DNA from: Branchiostoma floridae
Taxonomy: Eukaryota; Chordata; Leptocardii; Amphioxiformes; Branchiostomatidae
DNA: 40,575 nucleotides
NCBI RefSeq assembly: GCF_000003815.2
Contig: NC_049980.1
Location: 4,978,804 to 5,019,378 of the forward strand
Direction: 5' to 3'
The stretch's first letter is position 1. Each line of letters opens with the position of its first letter. Positions 10,226 through 19,705 of the stretch are shown here, piece by piece. The position numbers and the translations under genes were made by a program. The notes beneath the pieces are model-generated. The model made no database searches and was not told where the DNA came from. It saw only the letters and a list, made by a program, of their open reading frames with translations.

Positions 10226-10692
10226 GTACAGTCAAACCTGCCCAAGACGACCACCCGGGGGACCGGGAAAAAGCGGTCGATTTGGGCAGGTGGTCGCTGA
10301 GAAGAGTATCGACTCTTAACATGCCCGATGCAAAGTATAAATGGTTTCCGTTGTGTTTAATGGCAAATAGCAAGCACACTGCACGCACGCAAAGAAGCGA
10401 CACGCACACAGTAAAATGTATATTTAACCCCAAAATCCGACGCAAACTGGCCGACTTCGGCACAAAATCGCGCTAGTTATCATCAAAAACCGATGAATAC
10501 CTCAATTTTGAAAATTATGCGGTCGTTATTGGTCCCAATTTCGGCCGGTCGCGGTCGCGTTGGCCAGGTGGTCGTTGAGAAAAGGTCGCTTAATGCTTAC
10601 GTCAATGGGAAAATAAATCGGGACCGAGAAAAAGCGGTCGAAATGGCCAGGTGGTCGCTGAGAAGAGGTGGTCGCTCGGGCAGGTTTGACTG
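10226..10692. mobile_element. Non-autonomous TIR transposon with GGTCGCTGAGAAG repeats
   Basis: Left end CAGTCAAACCTGCCCAAG and right end CGGGCAGGTTTGACTG are inverted repeats. TATCTAG stands directly outside both (10219-10225 and 10693-10699); as an 8-mer seven of eight bases match, a hAT-like target-site duplication length. Internally AAAAGCGGTCGA followed by GGTGGTCGCTGAGAAG recurs near both ends in the same orientation. Frames crossing it spell WSLRR-type words from that repeat and are not a gene. Confidence 0.8.
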
Positions 10693-10782
10693 TATCTAGT
10701 GAGGATGCCCCTACTGTATTTGATGGCAGCGAGTACTGCTCTACCATAGTTACAGGAATTTCAATCATTGGTTGAAACCGTT

Positions 10783-10915
10783 GGACTATTTCTTGTTCTT
10801 GTTTGAGCTCATGATGAGCTCGCTTAAGAAACTAAACTGGAGACTTGTAATTGTCTCTTGTGCCTAGCGTGCCCAAGCTTCCTTTTCAATGTATTACTTA
10901 TGTCTTTAGACGCAA
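10783..10915 (+). repeat. Direct repeat, left copy
   Basis: Begins GGACTATTTCTTGTTCTTG and ends TTTAGACGCAA. It aligns along most of its length with 11754-11909, sharing TTTGAGCTC, AGAGACTTGTAA-like, CTCTTGTGCCT and TTTTCAATG words. An insertion of ATGATGAGCTC is specific to this copy. Either a dispersed repeat or the remnants of LTRs. Confidence 0.65.
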
Positions 10916-11340
10916 GTTTCATCACCACGGATGTAACTTTTGATACCTGTCAGCAAAACTACCAAAGGGCAAACTTGACATCCGCTGACTGACTTCCACA
11001 CGATACTAAGACCCCGGTCACCTTTACCGGAGACAGCTTGGTGGTTGTTAACACTGCTGCATCTCATGTTTGTACAGTGAAGGTCAACTTGTCCTCTGTT
11101 ACTATAAGGTACGATTTGTTAGAGGTCATAGTGTGGAGGGACACGCAAGGTCTGGTCTTGACTTTCACATGCACAAATGTAGGTATATTTGCACCCTCTA
11201 GATGCTGAAGTTTGGGTACATGCATCTTTCCGTATGTTTTTACCCGTTTGTTTATCGAATCGCGTCATGACGTAAATTGATAATCATCGCTAGAATGCTT
11301 CTTTGTGTTTAGTGTATAAAAGAAGAAGGCAGCACGCCAG
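10916..11340 (+). other. Sequence between direct repeats; 72-codon frame without ATG
   Basis: Positions 10993-11208 stay open on the + strand with no methionine. The translation is hydrophobic-alternating (for example LLEVIVWRDTQGLVLTFTC) and ends at TGA. No conserved domain is recognised and no good acceptor precedes it (the AG at 11009-11010 has a poor pyrimidine tract). It may be chance or part of an element bounded by the direct repeats. Confidence 0.25.
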
Positions 11341-11349
11341 TTCTCAGGA

Positions 11350-11372
11350 CGGACGGACGGACGGATGGATGG

Positions 11373-11408
<36 letters not shown>

Positions 11409-11653
11409 ATGGATGGATGGATGGATGATGGATGGATGGATGGATGGATGGATGGATGGATGGATGGATGGATGGATGGATGGATGGATGGATGGATGGA
11501 TGGATGGATAGATGAATGAATGAATGAATGAATGAAAGAATGAATGAATGAATGGATGAATGAATGAATGAATGAATGAATGAATGAATGAATGAATGAA
11601 TGAGTGAATGAATGAATGAATGAATGAATGAATGAATGAATGAATGAATGAAT
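11350..11653. repeat. GGAC/GGAT/GAAT tetranucleotide microsatellite
   Basis: About 300 bases of tetranucleotides ordered as GGAC, then GGAT, then GAAT blocks with a few slips. The reverse-strand frame over it spells IHPS and FIHS repeats, a pure artefact. Confidence 0.97.
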
Positions 11654-11753
11654 TGATGAATCAGTGCCTGGATCTGTGTAAACAGATAGATGTTCAAAAT
11701 GTATTTGATTGCTATCCTTTTCGTAATGTCAAAATGTTGGGTTCTTGAAGACA

Positions 11754-11909
11754 GGACTATTTCTTGATCTTGTTTGAGCTCGTTCAAGATACTACACTAG
11801 AGACTTGTAACTCTCTCTTGTGCCTGGCGTCCGTATTCCTCGTTTTCAATGCATTGTTTGTAAGAAGAAGGGGAGCAGTGGTGTTATATCTGTATATCCT
11901 CTGACGCAA
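11754..11909 (+). repeat. Direct repeat, right copy
   Basis: Begins GGACTATTTCTTGATCTTG and ends CTGACGCAA. It is the partner of 10783-10915, about 970 bases away, with small indels. Confidence 0.65.
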
Positions 11910-12242
11910 TGCCTTCAAAATGTCCTCAACTCGGTGTCAGTATCTCCAGACAGACGATAGTCACCTCTTTGCCCCTAGAAAACATCTCTCTCGTGCTCGA
12001 ACAGCGGAACTGAGACCCTCACAGCCACAAATCTCCCTGTTTATGAGACGCTTACCACATAAATTACGTCATGATCCAAGGACTGGGAGTTACAAAGGTT
12101 GTCGGAGGACACTGACAAACTGTTGGACGCGGTTAGAGGTCAAGGATATGATGTCACGACTTGACCCACCGTCGTTGTGTAGAAAAAATATTTACTTGGT
12201 TCGGTGAACTGTACGTTCTGTCCAGTTTGATCTTCTCCAGGC
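11910..12242. other. No recognisable gene
   Basis: A 95-codon + frame (11920-12207) without ATG-context or domain support covers most of it. No repeat recognised. Confidence 0.3.
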
Positions 12243-12490
12243 ATGTACCTCCATGAAAAAACGGAGGTATTGTTTTTTTGTTCTGTCAGTGTGTCGGCCT
12301 GTGTGTCTGTCGGTGTTTCTGGATATTTGTGGTCAGCATAACTTTAGAAGTTTATAGAAGCTCTGGATGGATTGTAAGGATATTCGGCATGTGAATCTTG
12401 TTGGGAAGACGAAGGGTAATCAAGGTCAATTTGGACCCTCTGGTGTCTGATTTTGGTACTGCAGCAAAGCTTCCATCTCTAAAAAAAAAT
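12243..12490 (+). repeat. Mosaic repeat family copy
   Basis: Ordered modules: hairpin ACCTCCATGAAAAAACGG then AGGT, a T/TG-rich tract, TTTCTGGATATTTGTGGTC, CTCTGGATGGATTGTAAGG, and GACCCTCTGGTGTCTG then TTTTGGTACTGCAGCA. The central word CTCTGGATGGATTGT and the terminal GGTACTGCAG word recur in the other copies. Confidence 0.7.
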
Positions 12491-12685
12491 CTCAGCCATT
12501 ATATTTTGTCCTAGCTTAGCAATCTTCCGTAACTTGGTGCCGGTGGTGTCCCTATTTTCCTCTCGGTCGCGACGCCATTGACAGGATGTTCCAGTTAATA
12601 GGAAAATTGTTTGCACTATTGACAGAACGATCTCGTCAAAAAAATTGTCACAATTGAGTTGATTTCTACTTAGATTTCATAATGA
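12491..12685. other. LINE-proximal sequence without open frame
   Basis: Stops in all frames. It probably includes decayed LINE coding sequence, because the recognisable LINE frame begins immediately downstream. Confidence 0.3.
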
Positions 12686-12972
12686 TTAAAGGCAACTTTT
12701 TTGCACAACATTTTTTGGCTAACACTTGCATCAAATTCGTATTTTCCCAGAATTATCGTCGAGTGGAATTTGTTATCATCAAGTACAGTAGGGGCATCAT
12801 CTCTGGATAGTTTTAAAGAACGATTGCAGATAGATGTGCAAAAGTTAGGTGTGACGGGTCCTTCGGTGTAATATAACCAGCCGCTGCCGCGCCACGTGCC
12901 TGCGAAGCTGGTGTGTTACGCCGAAGGGCGGTTATACCGGCTATATAGATACAGATACAGATACAGATACAG
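12686..12972 (+). pseudogene. LINE (CR1/Jockey-like) ORF2 C-terminus and 3' tail
   Basis: Open frame 12686-12871 ends in TAA and carries NSYFPRIIVEWNLL, then LDSFKERL. That is the usual C-terminal signature of non-LTR retrotransposon ORF2 (aromatic-P-R, W-N-x-L, then F-K about 13 residues later), downstream of the reverse transcriptase domain. After the stop come CCAGCCGCTGCCGCGCC, GAAGCTGGTGTGTTACGCC and a GATACAG tail to 12972. 5'-truncated and lacking the catalytic domains: dead. The exact clade is uncertain. Confidence 0.8.
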
Positions 12973-12978
12973 TTTGGG

Positions 12979-13024
12979 GAGTTTCCAGCGGATGTCATCC
13001 ATGTAATTGCATCAATATGGCCTA
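12979..13024. mobile_element. Single end of a GGCC...ATGGATGACATC MITE
   Basis: GGATGTCATCCATGTAATTG then CATCAATATGGCC is the reverse complement of the TIR seen at 7604. Only one end is recognised. It sits six bases after the LINE tail. Confidence 0.55.
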
Positions 13025-13319
13025 AAGCCCAGACAACCACCCCGAAAAGAATACAGCGATAGGTACACCCATACGCAGAACATCGGTGCCGTGTGTACAT
13101 GAATTCTTATGTACCTTTGCCGACAGCAACAATGTGCAAGAAACCCATTTCTCTTGTCAACACCCAATTGTGAAGCGCAACAAAAAAGTGTGCAGCGGAA
13201 AAAAAGTAATTGTATTGCATGGAAAAAAAGTAAGTGTGCAGCACAGAGGTAGTAAGCGCATTGTGCAGAAAATACAATGTAGGTCAGAAAAAATAAATTC
13301 GTTTCTCATTGTTGCTGTC
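13025..13319. other. A-rich sequence, no gene seen
   Basis: Contains two copies of a GGAAAAAAAGTAA word and GTGCAGC repeats (13190-13250). Possibly upstream or flanking sequence of the candidate exon that follows. Confidence 0.35.
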
Positions 13320-13612
13320 GGCCACGGTACTAGTACTCCCGAGTCTGTGTGTCCTTGTGACGAGTGGAAGTGTACAGCAACACAAACCTCGACTCAGCAC
13401 TCCAAGGGTCGTTCCAAGGTCCCGTCTTTGTCTTCCTAAGCCCAAAGACAGACGGAACACAAGCGTTGTTTACGCTCCACTTGGTAGACAAGAAGCTCTC
13501 GTGCCGTTTATTTCTTGCGGACTGACGGGTCTTTCTTTTTCGGCGCGAACAACCAACGTCTTCTGCCCGACAAACGTCTTCTTTTAGGATTGTTCGGACA
13601 CTTGTTCCCGAG
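13320..13612 (+). other. Candidate non-coding first exon with splice donor
   Basis: A stretch with more CG dinucleotides than its surroundings ends at CCCGAG followed by GTAAGTGG (donor at 13613-13618). Open frames (13086-13439, 13309-13587) lack a convincing start and domain, so a 5' UTR exon is more likely than coding sequence. The left limit is arbitrary and no TATA box is seen. The downstream acceptor cannot be identified in the window. Confidence 0.3.
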
Positions 13613-14091
13613 GTAAGTGGTTGTTTCTCGCTGTCTCGTGCTACTCCTCAGCGTATTCTACGAGATTCCGGGTTCTTTGTTGTGCTTTGCTGCGTCCGGT
13701 TAAGATATTTGGGGCGGACCAGGAGCGGTGTGCCCCGGTAGAGCAAGCGCTGATTGACTCGGTCGTTGAGAGCGATGGTTTTTGAGCGCTACTAGCCTCT
13801 CACCGTTCAAAGTTGCACGGAATGAGAAATTGTGTTACAGATTCTTGGTTGCATTGTCGACCACCACTGGATTTGTTGTGTTTTGTAAGCGACACATTTG
13901 CGTAAGAGTGTTGTTCCTTGTGCCAATGTCAGTTAGTGATATTGTAACATTCACAACAAGATACGTCCGATTTCTAGAGAAAGAGTACCGCCTTCCCTGG
14001 ACTTTAAAACAGAGAAGAAAACCAAGCATACATTTATTTCTGTCTTACATCAAACGCTATCTGCCACCAAAAGATCAAGACCATAGCACGT
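13613..14091. other. Sequence after the candidate donor; no exon recognised
   Basis: GC-moderate at 13640-13800, then AT-rich. A 122-codon + frame (13782-14150) begins at a TTG and runs into a repeat, with no domain recognised. Confidence 0.3.
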
Positions 14092-14305
14092 ATAGGACAA
14101 AAGATACAAAAAAACGGAAGTTGTGCTGCAGTACCAACGTCACACACTAAGGTGCCCAAAATAGACCATGGTGTTCGTCTACCCAACCTCTATCAACATA
14201 CCAAATATCATCACAATCCATCCAGAGGTTTTAAAGTTATACTGATGACAGATTTCCGAAAACACAAACAGACAGATAGGCACACACACACACAGTACCC
14301 TAATT
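14092..14305 (-). repeat. Mosaic repeat family copy, reverse strand
   Basis: On the - strand: a GT tract, GTTTTCGGAAATCTGTCATC, AACCTCTGGATGGATTGTGA then TGATATTTGGTATGTTG, and GGTACTGCAGCACAACTTCC. This matches the 12243-12490 copy in order and content. Confidence 0.7.
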
Positions 14306-14307
14306 TG

Positions 14308-14508
14308 TCATAGCGTGAAAAACAGCAACGCTATTTTGGACGGTGTTGCTATCCCTTTATGTCGTTCTGTCACTGTAGTGAAGCGTATTACCATCTTTAC
14401 CTTGTAAAGTTGTATAACAACGTTACAAAACCAGGTCAAAAGTAACGCGTTCCAGACATGGAGACATTTGGTAGAGCGATAATGTTCCGGAAGAACGCAG
14501 ACCTTCAC
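14308..14508 (-). pseudogene. Probable LINE ORF2 C-terminal remnant, reverse strand
   Basis: The reverse frame contains HVWNALLLTWFCNVVIQLYK. The W-N-A-L motif with an aromatic-K thirteen residues later has the same spacing as the two clearer LINE ends at 12.7 and 16.6 kb. No reverse transcriptase motifs remain. The sequence is otherwise undistinguished, so chance similarity cannot be excluded. Confidence 0.45.
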
Positions 14509-15435
14509 GGCGGTTGTGGGAAGATACGAGAGGGCTTTAGAGTCAAGGTGAACCGTTCAACATCGCATCTGTACACACCTTAGCCTGTGTCTCACAACTT
14601 CTCGCTGCCAATGGTTGAGTGGGCCTCCGAATCTGCACAAATGGCCACATCTTCCGTAGTCCAGTGGTTTGCGGCCTTGCCTCTCCGGGAACTATAGAAG
14701 CAGTGAGTTCTATTCCGGCTGTGTCGCTCACTCGACATAACGTTACATTCTACCGGAAAGAACTGCAGTTCTTAGAACGGGACATTAAGCCGTTGTCCTC
14801 TGTTCATAATGTGCTTGTCGAAAAGAGCTAGGAGAATTTTCCCTGTATAATAAACATGCATGTAAATAGTGTACATAGTGTCTGTGTGTCTTCTCTGTGA
14901 AGACCAGTGAAAGACTAGCTCTTCAGTGAGCTAAAACTGGATAAAAATCACGTTCCTCCCCTTTTTTACCTCTACATGAAAACCACCTGACCAACATGAC
15001 CACATTATGGTGGCCCCTTAGATTCTTTTAGCCAACTAGTCCTAAAAGCAAGAACAGATTCATCTGTACATACATCTGCAATGTAAAACTGTGGGTATGT
15101 CGAAAAGGCATGTGGTTACCAGTCCTTTTGTAGCATTTAGAACGTAGATAACATTTTCCTATCTTGTAGAATGAAACCCTGTGGCTTCTTATGCTCTGAT
15201 TAGCGAGCAGATCGTAACAGGTCATATCTGAAGTATTTAGGATCATCCGGAAAGGAAAATGAAGATATCTAGTTATCGTTTCTAAACTTCCGATTGCGAT
15301 ATTTAGTTAATTTCAATCAAGGAATATACGTGTAGGGTGTATGCTTTGATTAGTTAGCGTGGTATCGTTAATACAGCTTAAGGCATTCTTTATCATCTGG
15401 AAAAGATACAGAAAACATTTGTTAAAGCTATCTTT
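14509..15435. other. No recognisable gene
   Basis: Short frames on both strands only. I see no splice-signal pair, TIR or SINE. Confidence 0.4.
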
Positions 15436-15440
15436 CAACA

Positions 15441-15545
15441 TGAATCGGTGTGACGTCATGGTAGGGTGTTTGGCTCAGAACTTAGAGGTCCCGGGTTCGA
15501 ATCTTCTGACATTGGTCACTTCCTCTGAACGTAACTGGATTTATT
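15441..15545 (+). mobile_element. SINE head (tRNA-like region)
   Basis: GTGTGACGTCATGGTAGGG (A-box region) is followed by TTTGGCTCAGAAC and GGTCCCGGGTTCGAATC (near-perfect B box). The body is truncated shortly after. The head contains a palindromic CRE, TGACGTCA (15451-15458). Too divergent to fold as a full tRNA cloverleaf, so not called a tRNA gene. Confidence 0.7.
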
Positions 15546-16129
15546 AGTATAATTCCCTTCATCATTGAATAATTGATCCATCGGATATGACGTACATGTT
15601 ATTTCATAGTATGTTGATTTTTTATTGTGCTAATAATTAATATTATAATAATGGCACAGGAATTGTACACTATTCAAAAGTTTGGTATGGGTGCTTTAGT
15701 GTGTCTTCAAGTAAGTTGATGACAAGGCCCAATCTCATTACAGCTTAATAATTGCACAACTCATTTATATGGGGTTTTCACCTTTCATGCATGTGTGAAA
15801 GCCTACTAGTATTTACTACATCCATGACGTTATTGCTATTGTGCTATAGAATTGGCAAACGTTTACGATACATTTCGAATTATTATATTTCCATATATCC
15901 GGGTGACGTTGACCAATCAGAGGATCCCATTTCATGTTGGTTATGACGCCGTAAAACACTGAAAATCATTTGACAACTGATTATTATATACTCTGCCCAG
16001 TACTTCGCTCACTCGGTGGTTTTACTCGGTGGTTACAGCAAAAGACCAGGCGTTATGACACCATATACACCTCGGGGCGGGTCATAAACTCTTCTTGGTT
16101 ATGTTGGTCATTGTTGGAGGGTAAAAGAT
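15546..16129. other. No recognisable gene
   Basis: AT-rich. A short tandem duplication, CTCGGTGGTT, lies near 16013-16034. No coding support. Confidence 0.4.
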
Positions 16130-16203
16130 TCTTCTTCTTTTTTTTTTTCAAAATCAATGCGCGCTATGATGCCTTCCATACAATTGACTAGCCACGGCCT
16201 AAT
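16130..16203. mobile_element. Decayed MITE right end (TATGGATGACATC-type)
   Basis: A T-tract, then AATCAATGCGCGC, then GATGCCTTCCATACAATTG and CCACGGCC. This aligns with the right end of the MITE at 37821-38346 (T-tract, AATCAGTGCGCGCG, GATGTCATCCATAAAATT). The left end is not recognised. Confidence 0.5.
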
Positions 16204-16519
16204 AACTTACTTTGGAGCCAGGACACCCCTGCAGTACATGTCCATGTATGTAGGTGCGTGACCTGAGGCCAGCCGGTAATTGTTCCAATATTGCCTTAAT
16301 TTCTTCCATTCCTCGTGACTTCCTCCCGTGTTTTCACCCCACTGGCCTTCCCGGGCCCTATGTCGTCATCAGTGACCTCGTTCTAGCCATGGGAAGGTTT
16401 ACTCAATCACCTATAGTGGTGACACAATAGTTGCATGGGCCCTTTCTTGGTGGGAATTCGAATGTAAAATCTGGGCAGTTTTGAGGTGACTAAGAAAGAA
16501 AAGACTTACATGTTATATA
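16204..16519. other. No recognisable gene
   Basis: Unremarkable sequence. It may include decayed upstream LINE sequence. Confidence 0.3.
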
Positions 16520-16899
16520 TTTGTCGTACCAGTTGTTAAAAAGCTCACATTTCCCCATTTTGGGGCTATAGGACCAGTGCACTGTATGGAATACACTGCC
16601 ACCGGATGCTAGTGTTACAACCTCAATCACAACTTTCAAAAGACTTTCGTCAAGGTAGAGAACGATTATGGAATTAACGAACTGATGATTATTATTTGTT
16701 TTCATTATCATTATTCATTTCTTTATTTATGTATGTGTTTAGCATTCGTCTGTTCTTTGTATTATCGATAGAAATTTTGTCTTATCATAATTATTTGACC
16801 CCTGACACTCCTCCCACTCGACCTCCACGGAAAGCGGCCCGACGGCCGAATGGAGTATTTTCGAGTCAAAATAAAGCCACAAACAAACAAACAAACAAG
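16520..16899 (+). pseudogene. LINE ORF2 C-terminus, 3' UTR and AAAC tail
   Basis: Frame 16572-16658 reads VWNTLPPDASVTTSITTFKR before TAG, the W-N-x-L-P plus F-K ending of non-LTR retrotransposon ORF2. An in-frame TAG lies at 16569-16571, so the copy is dead. Downstream is a long 3' UTR ending in GAGTATTTTCGAGTCAAAAT, with an AATAAA at 16870-16875 and a CAAA tail (16879-16898). The tail differs from the GATACAG tail of the 12.7 kb fragment, so this is a second LINE family. Confidence 0.75.
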
Positions 16900-17627
16900 T
16901 TCTCTGGTTTGGGGGTGGGGTGCCGGTATTTTCAGACTAGCCGTATAGAATATCTTGGAAATATATATAGGTTGATGCACTCTTTTTTTTTTCGAAAAAA
17001 AAAATTAATTCCTTTCTTCCTCTCTATCACATTATAGCTCTGTTACAGCCGTTGTGATACCCTTACCGCTGGAGGTTGCAACCTCCAAACTATGTGGTGT
17101 TTCGTTGTCTTTCAAGTAATGCTTTTACATATCGCATGGTAGTCCATTTATGGACACAAATCCAATCCAGTTCTGATCGCTAAATATTGCTCAGCATTTC
17201 TTTACTAGGCCTTAGCAAGCAAATATGATTCACATAAAGGTTGACAGGAACATGTATGTCAGAGTGACAAGTACAAATTTCTAGTTCCTGTGTCAGCTAA
17301 TGTTTCTAATAAAACTCAAGGTGACGCCAAACAGAAGTCAAAGGAGAAATTGCGGTTGTCACCAATTTCTCTTAGTCCACGTGTGTGGAGAGGAAACGTG
17401 TGACAGGTGGTCGTGAGCTGAGATTTCCTGGAGTAGACAAGTTCCCAGGCCACGAGGTTTCGTCCTCTGAGGCGCTTGGAGCTAGTTGTGCATAAATTTG
17501 CCTGTGCTTCATTCGAAGACAACCAATCTCGCTTCTTGATTCTTCTGGAGCTACTGTCCATTCGACGCCCCAGTGAGGCAACAGTTGAGTGAGTGGTCTT
17601 TTTAGTTTTTTTTTTCAATCTCTTGCT
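16900..17627. other. No firm gene; GC-moderate 17330-17590
   Basis: The 17330-17590 part is less AT-rich and carries overlapping reverse-strand frames of 69-104 codons rich in Ser/Arg/Lys without a recognised domain. It ends against the pyrimidine tract. It could be an exon or promoter remnant, but nothing decides it. Confidence 0.25.
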
Positions 17628-18015
17628 CACTGTCTGTCTGTCTGCTTGTCTGTCTGTTTGTTAGTCTGTCTGTCTGTCTATCTGTCTGTCTATCTGTCTG
17701 TCCGTCTGCCTGTTTCTCTCTCTCTCTCTCTGTCTCTCCCTCTCTCTCTTTCTCCCTCTCTCTCCCCCCCCCCCCCTCTCTCTCTCTCTCTGTAACTGTC
17801 TATGTGTGTCTCCTTGTCTGCCTGACTGTCTTTTCTCGCTCTGCTTCTGCGGGCCTTTCTCTCTCTCTTTTTCTCTCTCCCTCTCCGTGTCTCTCTGTCT
17901 GTCTGTGTCTCCCTCTCTGTCTCTCTCTGTGTCTCTGTCTCTCTCCCCTCTTCCTCTTTCTCTCTCTCTCTCTCTCTCTCTGTCCCTCTGTGTCTCTGTC
18001 TCTCGCTCCGTCTTT
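17628..18015. repeat. TCTG/TC pyrimidine tract
   Basis: Nearly 390 bases of TCTG, TC and TCTCTG words on +, with a C run at 17765-17777. Long frames on both strands (Cys-Leu-Ser runs, Arg-Glu runs) are artefacts. Confidence 0.95.
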
Positions 18016-18540
18016 TCTTGTCCCGGCACCCTATGTTGTATCGTTTAGATCTTCTATTCCCCTGTATGCTCTGTTTCGTAGAGGTACAAATATCGAGACA
18101 TGTGTAGTAGAGATTTCGTATAATCTCGCATGGACTCTTAGAACTGTACATTTCCAAATGTACGGACGACGTCCTTTCTGTGACCTACATCTGGAAAACG
18201 GGAGGAATTCCTAAGAATCCCTTGTGCTAAGTTTCTAAAGGTAACACAGTTGGAAGTAGTCTAGGTCTAGTTTGGCGTACCCCTGAGGATAAGGGGGCCA
18301 CAATTACAGTGTTTACACGATGGGAGCCTCAGGGTTCACCTAGTTTCGGAACGCGACGCCTGCATGGTACGACCCTAGAGGACAAAAGACGACAGGACTA
18401 CATGGCAGAATTCTAGGCTGGCATCTGTGTAGCACAATCATAGTTACAATAGGGACGGATGCCTGTCTAGTTAAATTTAATTCGTTATGACATACCTGGC
18501 AGGTAGCATAGGCAAAGATGTTCGGAATGATATGTATGTT
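18016..18540. other. No recognisable gene
   Basis: No motif, repeat or splice-signal pair detected by eye. Confidence 0.35.
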
Positions 18541-18557
18541 AAGCAAATGAGGGCTAA

Positions 18558-18699
18558 ATTTGCATAATTAATGAGTAAATCGTATAATTCCATTGTTTTC
18601 AATAACTGGATAAATGTTACACGTGTAAATTATGATAGGTGGAACAAAAGCAGATACAAAATATACAAATAAGGAACTGATTTGCATAATATATGCAAA
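18558..18699. promoter_or_regulatory. Cluster of octamer (POU-type) motifs
   Basis: ATTTGCAT occurs at 18558-18565, followed at once by AATTAATG (homeodomain-like). It recurs at 18680-18687 within TTTGCATA-ATA-TATGCAAA, a dyad with a 3-base centre (18681-18699). POU factors bind ATTTGCAT (family knowledge). AT-rich background makes chance possible. No conservation data are available. Confidence 0.3.
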
Positions 18700-18960
18700 A
18701 ATATTGGTGGAGTATCCGACGTCCGTTGACGTCTAAAATCCTATCCGAGTCAACGTTACACTTACTTCGAAGCTCTGTTTTAGACCCAGTTTGACTAAAG
18801 AATACATGAACGTTCCTTATTGGTAAATGGTAAAATGACTATCAACTCTCCTCTACTTCGCTGTTCTTCTTTTCTTGGATCTGTAAGCGCCAAAACATGT
18901 GAGCGCCTGCCTGTATAATCTGTTCATTTTCGAATTGGTCCAACATCCGCCTTTTTTTTT
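18700..18960. other. No recognisable gene
   Basis: AT-rich sequence, nothing recognised. Confidence 0.3.
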
Positions 18961-19046
18961 CAGGTCCGGTTTTTCTGGACCGGTCCAACAAGAACAACAG
19001 GTTTTGTACCGGTACACTGTACGGTGTACCGGTATACCTACCCCTA
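18961..19046. repeat. GGTCCGG dyad repeat, copy 2
   Basis: GGTCCGGTTTTTCTGGACC and TACCGGTACACTGTACGG then TGTACCGGTA are two adjacent palindromes. The end, CCGGTATACCTACCCCTA, resembles the end of 6666-6748. Confidence 0.5.
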
Positions 19047-19260
19047 GTTTTCACGCTTAGTCTGGAGTCCGGAAATCTTCCATATCCACTGGCCAGGACC
19101 TAGCGTAGATCCGATCTTAACTTAAAGCCCCATAAGGCTTCCATGTGATTCAATGAATATCCTTACTCCACTAATTGGATTTCAGCGATAAGTATAGTAC
19201 ACGTACTGCCTAAGTCGGTATCGAGACCTAGGTATTTCCATTAGGGTTTGCATGGATGTC

Positions 19261-19431
19261 CCTGTAGCTCAATTTGTAGCTCAGCTGCGATGGTTCCAAT
19301 TAGTTGGTTACTGAGATAACCCGGTTCAAATGTAGGGAAGGGTACTATCCTGGTTAGGGTTGCACCTGTTTTTCGGAAGGGACGTAAAATGGGGGTCCTG
19401 TGTTCGAGGAGTTGTCTCAAGTACATTACAA
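19261..19431 (+). mobile_element. tRNA-derived SINE next to the AAT microsatellite
   Basis: The head CCTGTAGCTCAATTTGTAGC is tRNA-like, with a B-box-like CCGGTTCAAATG at 19321. The body word GGGACGTAAAATGGGGGTCC then TGTGTTCGAGGAGTTG matches the body of the SINEs at 7.2 kb (reverse) and 29.6 kb. The 3' end runs into ACAACAATAACATAATAATA, so the microsatellite begins at the SINE tail. Confidence 0.65.
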
Positions 19432-19438
19432 CAATAAC

Positions 19439-19705
<267 letters not shown>

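Noticed and set aside
10156-10476. 106- and 107-codon frames on both strands
   Set aside because: They lie over a TIR transposon with no transposase motifs.
11344-11787. 147-codon reverse frame of IHPS/FIHS repeats
   Set aside because: Translation of a tetranucleotide array. No unique sequence beyond it has a domain.
13782-14150. 122-codon + frame with Lys/Arg-rich end
   Set aside because: No ATG start, no domain, and its 3' part lies in a reverse-strand mosaic repeat.
15441-15520. tRNA gene with a good B box (GGGTTCGAATC)
   Set aside because: The sequence does not fold into a cloverleaf and is followed by SINE body sequence shared with other copies.
17589-18214. Several long frames rich in Ser/Leu/Cys or Arg/Glu
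   Set aside because: They come from the TCTG/TC tract and its complement.
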